Notes: generated from the letters alone by a model not told the origin. A stretch of DNA of 64,000 nucleotides from Ascaphus truei (GCA_036426205.1 WSYH01000660.1:62001-126000); one strand, 5' to 3'; shown: positions 21,074 to 31,800, counted from the first letter of the stretch. Program-made: numbers and translations.

Positions 21074-22213
21074 TCAGGGTATTCCAGTAGGGGACCGTCT
21101 ATGGGCTCCGTTCCGGTCACCTCTGCGATGACTGGGTTTCTCCTGCTTGAGAACCCGGTCGGGTTCCTGCTCCGCGAGGTCTGCACTCTCCCTCCACAGG
21201 GCACCCGGAAGCTCCGCTGCCGACGTCGGGGTAGGATGTCTCATCCCCACGGTTTGTATTGGCACAAAAGTTGTCATGGGCCACATATACTGCAGGCTAC
21301 AGCGAGGGCATCGAGCCTCACTGCCCACGGCTCCACCAGGCAGTCTGCACTGCAGGCAGAGACAGACCACTGTCTCCACACCTTCCACTCGGATGATCAG
21401 GAAGCCTCCTGGAGCCGAGTAGGGGTGGGTTGATATTAAGGGACTCTGTTCCACTTTCTCCGCTTGTTCAGCCATGGTCACCAACGGGAGCACTCTTCCT
21501 AGTGGTCTGTAGTGATCAATGGCTCTTCGCAACTGAAGTGCAAGGGATGGTTGAGCTGTCCTTCCCCCCACTTCCTCCATCAGCATCCGGTGGAACTTTA
21601 GACCACTTCCCCTGGTTGAAACTAGGGGGATGTCTCTCCGCTTTGTAGGCTGACCCAGCACAGGGGCTGAGTGAGTCATAGTCCATGAGGGCGCGGCTCC
21701 AGCTTTCGCGCCAAACTCCTCAACTGGGTGGAGTTTCCTCGTTGCCGCCAATCCTTGCCAACAATTTGCAAACTGCAGAGTTGCAAGGCTTTCTGCAGCT
21801 GGCCCACGCGGTGTCCCGGGAACGCGGGAACTGCCATTTTGGTAAGTACTGTCCTTTTTTGCATTTGAGGTAGCGTCTGGCTGTTTGTTAATTGGTGTGT
21901 AACAAAGTCCATTTTGTTCCTCCCATCGCGCAAGGCTGTCGTCCTCACTATTCTCAGGGGTATCATCCCGAGAACAAAAGCATGACAAACACGGCGCAGC
22001 CACGGCTTTCACGCCATTCCATAGCAAACACACAAGAGTCTCTCCTGTAGCTTGTTCTCCTTCCTCTTCCCGACATCCTGGACCTTCTGCTCCTTGCAGA
22101 TCCTCCATTCCGACGGTCACTTCTTGCTCACGGTATACTGGATTACTGTACATGGAGCTCCGCTCTGCTGGGCAGCTACCACATCCGTACAATAAATATG
22201 CCTTGTGCACCAC
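21074..22213 (-). CDS. Unrecognised LTR-element protein with CxxC...CxxC motif (379 aa)
   Basis: The largest open segment of the LTR element, beginning about 440 bp inside the 5' LTR (22650-23509). I cannot assign a family. Features visible: a Cys-rich patch near residue 70 (CLLWNGVKAVAAPCLSCFC); a middle region of mixed charge; then a compact segment with LIIRVEGVETVVCLCLQCRL followed by CPRCSLQY, i.e. a CxxC-x11-CxxC arrangement that could bind one zinc ion like a zinc ribbon. This is unlike the CCHC knuckle of retroviral Gag. The start chosen is the first ATG; the true start could differ. A promoter in the adjacent LTR would drive it. Confidence 0.5.
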   Translation of the reverse strand: MVHKAYLLYGCGSCPAERSSMYSNPVYREQEVTVGMEDLQGAEGPGCREEEGEQATGETLVCLLWNGVKAVAAPCLSCFCSRDDTPENSEDDSLARWEEQNGLCYTPINKQPDATSNAKKDSTYQNGSSRVPGTPRGPAAESLATLQFANCWQGLAATRKLHPVEEFGAKAGAAPSWTMTHSAPVLGQPTKRRDIPLVSTRGSGLKFHRMLMEEVGGRTAQPSLALQLRRAIDHYRPLGRVLPLVTMAEQAEKVEQSPLISTHPYSAPGGFLIIRVEGVETVVCLCLQCRLPGGAVGSEARCPRCSLQYMWPMTTFVPIQTVGMRHPTPTSAAELPGALWRESADLAEQEPDRVLKQEKPSHRRGDRNGAHRRSPTGIP

Positions 22214-22649
22214 CTCGTGTACCTAACATACGTCTAACTCGTGTTGCACTACCTCAGGCTAGGCTCACTCTCTCAGTGTCTACTGTATCTCCTTCCTCCC
22301 AGTCTGTGCTCCCTTTGGTAAGTGATCTGGAATGGACTAGAGTACTCTGGGGCTTCCATGCAGTACTTGGGCGTCTACCTCTCTTAGTCAGCCTAGTGCA
22401 GACCCTCTCCAGGATTCCTGACCTAGTTAACAGTCTATCCCTTCTGGCGTCCTACCCCTAGCGCGACCTCAAGGTGACTCGGACAGCTATAGCCCCTCTC
22501 CAGACCCACTCACTCCTCTCAGGTTCCCAGGGTCTCCCTGCGGTTCCATCCCAACGTAGCACAAAGTGGCAGTATACACTTTCCCTGTTTCCTAGCGTGT
22601 GCCTAGCAAAAGCCTGTCCTGTTGATAGGTATCTCAGCAGCACCTCCAA

Positions 22650-23509
22650 TTACCGGGTTTATTCCCCCCCCCCAATCTCAATTGGCCCGGGTATACTATA
22701 ATAACCAACTCCCATTACGTGTGTGTGTGATGGTGCACCTGTAGGCAACAGAATTCCTGAGTCTCCCGCTTGATGGTTAGTAGGGGATTTCAGAGACAGG
22801 TAGCTGAGGTAGTGGGTGCGAGTTCAACTTACATCAGTGCAGCGCCTCCACCTCATCAGGATCTATGCTTCCGCAGGGAGATGGTCCTGGTGAGGAACTC
22901 CTTCTTGGTGGTGCCATCCACTTGCGAGTAGTTTCACACTCACACAGTGGGGGTATCAGTTAAACAGGGCATCTTATTGTAGACGGTGGTGTGTGGCAGA
23001 CTGCCACATGCAGCTGACGGCTCTAGCCGCACATCTCTCCGTGCTGTCCCTTCGCCAGGTACGCCCTCCTGAATTGAAGTGGGGTTCCCCTTCCCTAGGG
23101 AGACCCTCTCGCCAGGTCCCTGGACACAGAGTGGGCTTAGACAGGCTGATTGGTCAACCTGACGCTAGGTCTTCACTAGGGTCACAAAGTGTTCCTACAA
23201 TCCCTTATGCAGGAAAATACAACTTCCTAACAGCTTTCCACAGCTGCCAGAACACTGCTAGAACACACAGCTTCCACTTTTCCACCACCTGAAACTAACT
23301 GTGTTGTGCCTTATATACTTCAGGAGGCAGGCATATCCCTGATGTTACTATCCAGGGACTCAGAGCATACAGCTACTCCCCTCCATACATAGGGCACCTC
23401 ACCATTGGATGAGGGAAAACCTCCATAACTACTGCTGGCATACCTGTTCTTACCAGGACTTACTGCCAACAGAGAGGAAAGCAATATACCATTATTATGC
23501 ATGGCTATA
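22650..23509 (-). repeat. 5' LTR of the minus-strand element (uninterrupted copy)
   Basis: It carries the single, undivided versions of both targets: ATCCCTGATGT (about 23337) and CAACAGAGAGGAAAG (about 23467). Just inside it the minus strand reads TGGAGGTGCTGCTGAGAT, a possible primer-binding site beginning TGG. I cannot match it to a tRNA with confidence. The LTR end here (CCGGTAA) differs from CCCGTTACA in the other LTR. Confidence 0.72.
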
Positions 23510-24677
23510 ATTATATACAAGACATTGCATGCACAGTTAAAGATAATATATATTATGGGCGTATGAAACAGTTACAGACCAGATTAAAATGTGAGACAGC
23601 CTTAGATTTGAAAGAGCTTAAACTGGTGGTGGATGTTCCAGTTTTGGGATGCAGTTTTAGAGATACTAAGTGGCAATTCATGGTTTAATAAAGCTCTCAA
23701 TGTCATTAATTGGTCACAAATAGCAGGTAAATGCTGTGTCTAGCTGCTACCAAACGCAATATCAATGTTTGTTAATGGGTTCCCAGATCCAGGTGGCACT
23801 ATTTAACTCCTGGCGATATACTGATTATGCTGCTATTTCCTCTGCCCAACTGTAGGGAGCCAGATACTAAATGGCAAACTATTACTGAACAGCTCATATT
23901 GTGACTTATTAGTCAAAACTAGCAGGGATTAGAAACGGTTAGTTGCTTCAGGATTTACTAATTGGCAATATCAATATATCAATCAGTTAAACTATTGGGT
24001 TCTCGACAGCTGCACACACACTCCTGAGACCCTCATTTCATTTTATCAATTTATTTTAATGTTTGAGTTATTCATTCACCTTTGTATTAAAGTTATTTCA
24101 AAATATCATACAGATATATACAATTACAAAAAGACATCCCCGGCGCTAGTACCTTACAAACGCAATGATTATTGCACTATTTGATGAAAATAGTCCACAA
24201 CAAATGTCCACAAATAAGTGTCAATTTGAAATGCTGCCAATCCTGGGTCTTTGCTGGTTAAAGATCCTCTTATTCGGAAAAGTCAATCAAGATACACCTG
24301 TATCTGACTCAGCTGACAGAAGCTATGCTTTAGTCCACGTCTCTCACCGCTCCACGAACCCCAAGTGTTGCTGTGTACTGAACTCCGTCGCTGTGCTCCC
24401 GCACACCTCTCCAATCAGTGTCCCCAGAATAAACAGAAGGGGAAGATAGTGCAAATCTACGAGGCTTTCATTAAAATACAACAATACACAAAGATACTTA
24501 CATTGTATCCTGGTTAAAATGTGACACTTATGCCGTCCGCTACATGTGCCGGCTGAGTCTCAGTTGCTGCGCGTCTGCCCTTGTCTAGTCGCGGGTCGCC
24601 AAGCGTGCGCCAATGATGTGACTCTGAGCCTCGCTGCACACTTCCTGGTTGGCAACGTGAATTGGCTCCTCCTCCCT
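23510..24677. other. No recognised gene
   Basis: AT-rich sequence. A short open stretch at 23497-23688 (YYGRMKQLQTRLKCETALDL) has a protein-like composition, but no partner exon or family is seen. From about 24140 to 24480 there is repeat-like sequence with no visible termini. Confidence 0.4.
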
Positions 24678-25690
24678 GAAGTAAAAGGAAGGGTTCACAG
24701 TGTAGTGTAGGACCTGCATTTTTGGTTATACCTTGACGTTTGGTATGCAGGCTTACGACGCTTTGGCCAAAGGGTTAAACTAAATAACCAAGTAATTATT
24801 ATTATTATTGAAGTATTTAAACTTTATTCTTATTACTATATGTTTTGTCAATTGGATGTAGGATTGGGCAGCCCTTGTAACGGACGTGCTCGCCACAAAC
24901 CGGGACCGGACCATGGGGCTGAGGTGGGGATTTGAATACACCTTAGGCCACGAAGCAGAGTCCGGAGTGCGGATTCCGTGGTCAGACGTAGTCGGGTCAG
25001 GGTTGGAGAATGTAGAGTAATCCTTAGGCAAGCCAGGGTGAGGGTTGGAGACGTCAGGGTAATCGTTATCCAGGTTGGAGTTCGGCAACAAAGAATCAGG
25101 TACGCAGCGCTTCAGTCTAGCAGCTGCACTGCAGGAATGGCCTCTGCGCGAGGAGCGGGAGCGGCCCATAACGAAGGCCTCTGCAAGGCAGGAATGCAGC
25201 AGGCCTCAGAAATCAGGAAGCTGAAGGTTAGTGCTGGAGATCCAGAGCTTCAGCACAGGAACCAGGACACGGCCTCTGCAATGGAGAAATGCAGCAGGCC
25301 CCAGGAACTAGAAGGCTAAGACAAAGTAGCTTGTGGCCAAACAGTTACATCCAAAGGTACTTTGGGATTATGCTCAGCATTAAGGAATTGTGAGAGCCCA
25401 GTATAAGAAGGGCAGGGAGCCAATCCAAGGACAGGAGTGTGAGGGAATTCCTCCAATGACTGAGCATGAGGCAGAGCTGTAGTGATTGCATGCTCAGTTG
25501 GTAGTGATTCAGACCCAAGGAGAGGTCTGTTTGAGAGCTCAAAAACTCTGCAAGAGTGAGCTCCAGCAAAATCCAGGAACGGATTCTTTACACCCCTGTC
25601 TTTTGTTGTATACATTTGCCACGCCCAGTAACACTCTTTTTTTGACATAAATATATATTCATGATGTGGTGGGTGTAGGAGTTTGAGCTA
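24678..25690 (-). repeat. Inverted copy of the 53.9-54.2 kb repeat, split by a solo LTR
   Basis: 24678-24870 and 25593-25690 are the reverse complement of about 53885-54190 and 55510-55810 (shared GGTATGCAGGCTTACGACG, AAACCCTTTGG inverse, GGTGGGTGTAGGAGTTTGAG). The break falls in TTGGGCAC..CTGTC, where the other copies are continuous. Confidence 0.75.
24876..25592 (+). mobile_element. Solo LTR, gypsy-like (717 bp)
   Basis: Begins TGTAACGGACG and ends GATTCTTTACA. Flanked by GCCCT (24871-24875) and CCCCT (25593-25597), a 5-bp duplication with one change. Empty versions at 54.0 and 55.6 kb support a real insertion. TATAAGAAGG near 25399 suggests plus orientation. No internal region is left. 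Confidence 0.7.
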
Positions 25691-25699
25691 GCTGGGAAT

Positions 25700-26400
25700 G
25701 TGTGTTATTTACTTTTTCTGATCATAAACTAAAGGAACGCTCGGAAAGTGCTTTCAATACGTGCTCATTTCAGCTGATTAACATCTTGATTGCCAACGAT
25801 CAGGCTATGCTTGTCGAGACTGTATCACATATTGAGACCTTACAGAAAGATATGGAGATTATGGATAAGAGTGCACTTGATAAAATGGAAGCAGAACTTG
25901 AAAAATATGAGACAGATAAAAACAATGAAAAAGAACACGTTTTCACGTGACTTATCTGACTGTAAATTTGACATTTTTATCAATGGCGTCATTCCAAAGA
26001 AAACATAAAAAACAGAGGAAACAGAAAGAAGGCACCTCAATATCATCGGGAGCCACTACATCTGAAATGGATTCCTCTAACTGTGATATGTCTAAGAAAA
26101 GGCTCTAAATATGACAACGTTACATCTTCTTTTTTTATTCAAGGCAGCCACGTACGGCACTTGGGGTGGAGGAAGAAAAAAGACTAAGGGACAGAGATCA
26201 GTATGGTTACAAGGGTCAATCAAAGCAACGGAAATGAATCTGTTGACCATTGTGAATCTGTCTGATATTGCATTGACCCCTATACCAATATAAGTACTGC
26301 AGCATGGTTTAACTTTTGCACCAACTCATAAGTGTGACACTTTTGAGTGAATAAAAGATATCCAGCTTTTTTGTAGGAAACTCCTACTCAACAAGCATTA
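25700..26400 (+). other. Decayed coding repeat, unassigned
   Basis: A short open frame (25702-25950; SDHKLKERSESAFNT, then a charged helix-like stretch) is followed by fragments in other frames (RKKTKGQRS). The first ~100 bp recur inverted at about 63500-63590. It could be the N-terminal part of a Penelope- or LINE-like protein; not established. AATAAA occurs near 26350. Confidence 0.35.
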
Positions 26401-26427
26401 CTTGAAATCAGCTTCAGAGATGGAAGA

Positions 26428-27200
26428 ATGGACCTAAATGCTTTGACATCTACACCATTGTCCATTTTATCTTCTCATACAGAACAGGAGCAAGATAATA
26501 TAACCCCCGATGAGCTAAACAATGGAGGTGAACCGGGGCGCTCACTTTGCACAGATGACCTCGATGCTTTCCTGAATGACTTCGAGACGAAGTGTTCCCG
26601 GTTCCGAACTCCAAGAAGGGACTGGGTAGTCAGACTGCGACCACTGTTATCTGGCAAAGCCAAACGGACTGTGATGGGTATTCCACACGTGGATGCCGAT
26701 GACCACGGTCATGTGAAAAACAAGCTGCTAACCCAGTATGCCCTGACCCCAGAATCTTACAGGGGCAAGTTCCGGACGGGGGTAGTACTCCCCGGAGAGT
26801 CAACAGCACCTATGCCAGTAGGATGGCTTTGCACGGGACTCAGGGGGTGGAGGGGAATGGGGTTACAACATTCCATACACTGCTGGACTTATTCTTCAAA
26901 GGACAGCTGCTGCAGCAGCTTCCCACAGATTTGAAAGGATGGGTCAATGACCATAAACCTCAGACCTCTGAGGATGCAGCGAGAATGGCAGATGAGTATG
27001 TGGCCAGCCGAGTTGCAATGAAGGACCCTGTAGCACCCAAAGGATCGGGCCGTGCGGCCCAGGGCGCTAAGACTACCCCTCCGTGGACACACTAGCCTGC
27101 GGCATCAAACAGCGCACCCAAGGCTGCAGAGTTCAAGCATGAGAGGCGGTGTTACACTTGCAAGAAGGTCGGGCATCTCAGGCCAGACTGTGCGGACCAG
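26428..27200 (+). pseudogene. Gmr1-like Gag with CCHC knuckle (broken)
   Basis: The first frame (26428-26934) holds the Gag core (DLDAFLNDFETKC, RLRPLLSGKAKRTVMG). It shifts near 26810 into a second frame (26823-27095; LDLFFKGQLLQQLPTDLKGW, the typical capsid C-terminal pattern of gypsy Gag). After a TAG at 27093 the same frame carries a zinc knuckle (CYTCKKVGHLRPDC, CX2CX4HX4C) at 27150-27191. Gag packages element RNA. One shift and one stop disable it. The start at 26428 is the first ATG; an in-frame start further upstream cannot be excluded. Confidence 0.8.
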
Positions 27201-27399
27201 GACCGGTCCAAGGGACCCCATCAGGGTCAACGCTCACCAGCTACGAGGCCGGTCGCCCGTGTGCGACTGGCACACACAGAGGAGCCAAGTACAGCCATGG
27301 AACCAGCCCACAGAGGGATGCCCAGCGGAGAGACTGCACTTGCCACCTCAGGACCAGCAGCGGGGGACATCAGGTTGCTCCAGTTGGGATGCATCCCAC

Positions 27400-27694
27400 C
27401 GATGTCCGGCAGCAGCACCTGCGGAAGGTGACCATCGGAGACCGGCAGGCGGACAGCTTGCTAGACTCCGGTGCCACCGTGACTCTGGTTCGCACTGATA
27501 TGGTGCGGCCAGAGGATTTGCTCCCGGGCACCTTGATGCCAGACGGAGGACCGCGGTCACTCCAGGTTGCCCAGGTCTTTTTGGACTGGAGTGCCAGACG
27601 TGGCATGAGGGAGGTGGGGGTTTTGCCTGGCTTAGATGCTGAGGTCTTGCTGTGTAACGACCTAGGAACACGTTACCTGTGTTTTTACCACTGA
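27400..27694 (+). pseudogene. Gmr1-like aspartic protease region
   Basis: In the frame 27149-27694, ADSLLDSGATVTLVR holds the retropepsin D-S-G-A active site. A hydrophobic flap-like stretch (LQVAQVFLDW) and a C-terminal LLCNDLGTRY follow. It would cleave the polyprotein. It lies in a different frame from the knuckle, so a shift separates them. The frame ends at 27694 before the integrase. Confidence 0.75.
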
Positions 27695-28059
27695 GCTGGC
27701 ACCTGTTGCAGCGATCACCAGGAGCCAGTCAGCAAGGATCGCAGCAGAACCAGCCCCTGTCCCCCTGCATTTGGGACCTACAGTTCCAGTAGTCTCTGCA
27801 GAGACAAGACAGGTAAGCCAGACTCAGTCGCTTTCTGACACTGACTTACTTTTCCCTGTACCTGTTCCCTGTCCCCCTGACTCAGATGTGACTGGGGGGT
27901 GGCCAGAGTTAGGTGCCCAGTTTAGGGATGCGGTGCGATCTGATCCCAGCTTGGAGGGCATGAGACTGCGGGCGTCTGAGTCTAAGCCAAGCAAGGGGTC
28001 TGATTACTTCTTGTGGCACCGCGGGCTCCTATACAGAGAGTAAGGGACCACCGGGTTAG

Positions 28060-28900
28060 ATGAGGTATGGACGGGGAAGAGACACTCCATTCCACTAGCG
28101 GGGCATCAGGGGGTCGCTAGGACGCGAGCCCGGCTGTTGCAGCGTTACTACTGGCCGGGGGCATCCAGTGAGGTGGCAGAGTTCTGACGATCCTGTGATG
28201 CCTGCCAGCGAGTAGGTAAGGCCGGGGTGACCGTGTGAAGGCACCCCTGAACCCGTTACCGGTAATAGGGGAACCCTTTCAGTGGGTAGCTATGGACCTC
28301 GTGGGACCTCTCATGGTTCCCAGTTGGTCAGGAAAGCGCTACATTCTCACGGTGGTGGATTTTGCCACCCGGTACCCTGAGGCGGTAGCGCTTGCCAGTA
28401 TTGATGCTAGGGCAGTAGCTAAAGCTCTGTTAGCCATTTTTTCTAGGGTATGTTTCCCTAGTGAGATCCTAACCGATCATGGGTCGCAGTTCATGAGTGA
28501 ATTGCTCCAGTGTCTCTGGGAGGCGTGCGGGGTGAAGCACCAGCGCACGACCCCTTACCACCCCCAAACCAATGGATTTTGTGAGAGTTTTAATGGTACC
28601 CTGAAACAGATGCTGCGAGCCTTCATAGAAGTGGAGGGAAAAGACTGGGAGATTCACCTGCAGCATTTGCTGTTTGCGTACCGAGAGGTACTGCAAGAAT
28701 CCACAGGCTTCTCTCCCTTTGAGCTGCTATATGGTCGCAAGATACGTGGACCTCTGGACCTATTCCGTGAGGGATGGGAAGGGGAGACTACCACTACTGA
28801 TGCTTCTGTGCTTCAGTATGTGATAGATCTCAGAGACCGGTTACAGATGCTATTGGGGTTTGGCACAGGACAACCTTAGGGCTGCTCAGACCAAGCAGAA
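28060..28900 (+). pseudogene. Gmr1-like integrase, upstream of RT
   Basis: The HHCC finger is recognisable (AGHQGVARTRARLLQRYYWPG, then CDACQR) but has stops in and after it (about 28184 and 28236). The catalytic core is open at 28235-28879: D in AMDLVGPL, D in LTDHGSQF and E in FCESFNGTLK, with QTNGFCESF replacing the usual QTNGQTER pattern. After 28879 a shift and a TAG follow, then the C-terminal basic part ([20 protein letters not shown]) at about 28995-29055. The finding that this precedes the RT is direct from the sequence. Confidence 0.88.
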
Positions 28901-28988
28901 GACTTGGTATGATCAGAATGCTCGTAGCAGAGAGTTCATCCCAGGACAGTAGGTACTTGTTCTCAAGCCCATTCGGGAGAACAAATTA

Positions 28989-30567
28989 ATGGCTGCCTGG
29001 TCGGGACCGTATCCGGTACTGCGAAAGATGAACGAGTGCAACTATGTTGTACAGGTAGATGCTGAGACAGGGAGAAATAAGACTTATCACATCAACATGC
29101 TGAAGGAGTACATAGCACCGAGTGTGGCGTCGGTGCTGGCCATTTGCAGCCCAGCGATGGGGGATCCGGCGAGCAATGCTCTGCCTGATCTCCTGGGGCA
29201 GGCTAGGCAGGGAGGTACCATAGAGCAGGTGGAGATAGGGGCTCAGCTGAGTGTCAGGCAGAGAGCAGATGCCAGGGCTATGCTAGAGAAGTATAGGGCT
29301 CTGTTTTCAGACAAGCCAGGGAAGACACACATTGCAGAACACCCAGTGCTGACAGGGGATCTGAGACCTCTGCATAAGCACTCTTATAGAGTGTCAGCAG
29401 AGGTGAAGGGCAGTATAGAGAGGGAGGTAGAAGAGATGCTGGCCCTAGGGGTAATTGTACCGTCCCAGAGCCCTTGGGCTTGTCCGGTAGTCCTGGTGCC
29501 TAAGAAGGATGGAACCATCCGGTTCTGTGTGGACTACCGGCAGCTCAATGCGGGCACGGTGTCAGATGCCTACCCCAAGCCCGCATGGATGAGTTGTTAG
29601 ATGAACTCGCGGGGGCAAGGTATCTGACGACTATGGATCTCAGTAAAGGCTACTGGCAGATCCCTTTGACCCAGGAGGCTAGAGAGAAGTCTGCATTTAT
29701 TACCCCAAGTGGCCTCTATGAATTTCTAGTGATGCCATTCGGGATGAAAAATGCACCGGCTACCTTTCAACGCCTGGTCAATCGCTTGCTGGAGGGTATG
29801 CAAGGGTTTGCAAGGGCATACCCGGACGACATTGCTGTCTTTAGTAATTCGTGGGACTCACACTTAGTGCATGTAGCTGCGGTGCTAGCCAGGATTAGGG
29901 AAGCGGGACTCACGTTGAAACCCACCAAGTGCTTAGTAGGGATGGCAGAAAGTTTGTCCCTCAGTATAGCGCCATTGCCAAACCCCTGACTGACTTGACC
30001 CAGAAGAGACAGTCTGTGATGGTAGTCTGGTCTCCTGCCTGTAAGGTCTTGTTTCAGGCATTAAAGACTGCACTAGCCAGCGTTTCCATACTTGCTGCTC
30101 CAGACTATGCAAAAAAGTTCCTGGTGCAGACTGATGCCTCAGACTTTGGCATTGGAGCTGTACTCAGCCAAGTGGGGGAGGAGGGCGATGAGCACACGGT
30201 AGTATATCTAAGCCGCAAACTGCTGCTCAGAGAGGTGGCATATGCCACCATTGAGAAGGAGTGTCTGGCCATAGTGTGGGCTCTAAAGAAGTTACAGCCT
30301 TATTTGTATGGCAGACATTTCACAGTAATAACTGACAACAATCCTTTGAGTTGGTTACAGAGGGTGTCGGGGGAAAATGCTAAACTTTTGCGCTGGAGTC
30401 TTGCCTTACAGGAGTGGAACTTCACCATCCAGCACAAGAAGGGAAGTGAGCATGGTAATGCTGATGGCCTTTCCTGCCAGGACAGCCCTCAGGACTTACT
30501 AACTCCAAGAGCTGGCAGGTCAGCCCAGCCACCGGACGGGGTGGTCAGGGCAGTCCCTGAGTCTTGA
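28989..30567 (+). pseudogene. Gmr1-like reverse transcriptase and RNase H
   Basis: RT begins in the frame 28989-29600 ([40 protein letters not shown]). It continues at 29585-29989 (MDLSKGYWQIPL, MPFGMKNAPATFQRLV). The catalytic box reads YPDD instead of YLDD, a probable inactivating change near the two retained Asp residues. A deletion or shift at about 29940 removes most of the thumb. RNase H follows at about 30120-30480 (VQTDASDFGIGAVLSQ, ATIEKECLAIVWALKKL, TDNNPLSWL). The frame stops at 30565-30567, ten bases before the LTR. Confidence 0.9.
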
Positions 30568-30577
30568 GTGGGGGAGG

Positions 30578-30999
30578 TGTGATGGGGAGGAAAGGGTTAA
30601 TACCTGATTTGACATGCATTACTGTTGTTGCTTGTCCCTGCCATTTTTATTCCCCATTTGCAGTCCATTCCCTGTTTGCGAGGGTAAAGGACAAGATGCA
30701 TTGCTTGCCATACCCTCTAACCAACACATGATAGAAGATCTTAAATGTAAGGCAGGAGGTATTTTTTTTTGTAAGTCCAAGCAGGAATTACTTGGACATC
30801 CAGCTGTGATATGGGTGAATGAGCTTTGGTATTTTTATGACCAAGCCTCAAAGATATCGAGCTAATTAGCATCTTCCTGTCTAAAAGAGTGTCAGTTATG
30901 AAAAGACCCAGCAGACCCATAATGTATACAAAACTGACATACTGATGCACAGCAGATGTCAGGCTAGTGACCCCTCCGGTCAAAAATCAGACTTAGTGG
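30578..30999 (+). repeat. 3' LTR of the Gmr1-like element, left part
   Basis: It starts TGTGATGGGG after a purine tract (GTGGGGGAGG, 30568-30577). It is interrupted at 30999 by the provirus (GTGG duplicated at 30996-30999 and 37897-37900). The right part runs to about 38376, where ATCACA mirrors the starting TGTGAT, giving about 900 bp when rejoined. Confidence 0.7.
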
Positions 31000-31119
31000 T
31001 GTGAAGGTAATAAAGTATTATAAGAAACTATTCGTCCATTTTGTATGCATTCAGCCATATTTAATCTGCTTTAATTGCAAGGCTTGGAAATAACGCAGTA
31101 TGTTTTTATATAAGCTAAT

Positions 31120-31156
<37 letters not shown>

Positions 31157-31220
31157 GAATCGAAACTCAACCAGGAGCCTTTTTCTGCTAACTCTCGGTT
31201 TCCTGTGAATTCAGCTGGTG

Positions 31221-31310
31221 CAGAGAAACGAAACTAAAGTTTATGGTTTACAGAGAAACGAAACTCAAGTTTATGGTTTACAGAGAAATGAAACTGAAAC
31301 TTATTGTCTG
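31221..31310 (+). promoter_or_regulatory. Three tandem 30-bp repeats with interferon-response-like motifs (5' LTR)
   Basis: Three units of CAGAGAAACGAAACT type in the U3 region. The third contains GAAACTGAAACT (31290-31301), a perfect IRF/ISRE consensus. The first two have GAAACGAAACT, one base short of ISRE spacing. TATATATT follows near 31313. Repeated in the 3' LTR. Confidence 0.6.
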
Positions 31311-31390
31311 CCTATATATTCTGTAATACATATACCCGGCACTTCAGTCTGAGCTGCGGAGCCTGAGGGAACTGATACATGACTCTGTGT

Positions 31391-31410
31391 NNNNNNNNNN
31401 NNNNNNNNNN
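31391..31410. other. Assembly gap (20 N)
   Basis: Twenty undetermined bases inside the 5' LTR. The true length is unknown. Confidence 1.
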
Positions 31411-31782
31411 AAGCCGACTGATTACAGAGAAAACGAAACATAACTTCAGAAAGCAAGGACACACGGCATTCCTGTGAAACTTGCATCAGCCGACAAGACC
31501 CCCGCCCCCATCGTGCCTTTTTCTACTAACTAATGTAATAATTGGATAAGCTTTGCCGCATAGTAGGTGTCATTGAATGATTGGCTAGTGTTAGCCTACT
31601 TTGATATAAATAGATTGTAATACAAAAACTCGGCAGTCTTGTCTTGACTACTTGTCTGAGGAAACTAATACGTGACTATGTGTCATTATTGGGATCCAGG
31701 GTGCGCACCCAGACTCTAAGTTACATAATTTGGAGCCCACATCTGAGCAGTAGAGACCCTCGATTGAAGGGACCTTAACAGT

Positions 31783-31800
31783 TGGCGTAGTCGGCAGGAT
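31783..31800 (+). other. Primer-binding site, tRNA-Ser type
   Basis: TGGCGTAGTCGGCAGGAT is complementary to the 3' end of vertebrate tRNA-Ser of the AGA/UGA type (…ATCCTGCCGACTACG plus CCA). It lies two bases after the LTR end, the normal place for the minus-strand primer. Confidence 0.8.

Larger units (their letters stand above)
12526..23509 (-). mobile_element. Minus-strand LTR element coding unrecognised proteins, with two nested insertions
   Basis: Two copies of a ~860-bp LTR flank a ~3.4 kb internal region. The right copy (22650-23509) is continuous. The left copy is in three pieces: 12526-13224, 17740-17875 and 19251-19280. Two insertions separate them. A TATA-type box (TATATAAGG, minus strand, 13188-13196), AATAAA (minus, 12849-12854) and a purine tract (minus, 19281-19290) all indicate minus orientation. 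The internal region has minus ORFs but no RT, protease or integrase that I can see. Confidence 0.72.
31000..31780 (+). repeat. 5' LTR of the provirus (chimeric, with gap)
   Basis: The first 391 bp match the 3' LTR almost exactly. After the N gap (31391-31410) comes ~250 bp of diverged LTR-like sequence with its own copy of the GACTATGTGTCAT region, then a common end (CCACATCTGAGCAG...TTAACA). So the 5' LTR is 781 bp against 488 bp for the 3' LTR. Confidence 0.75.
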
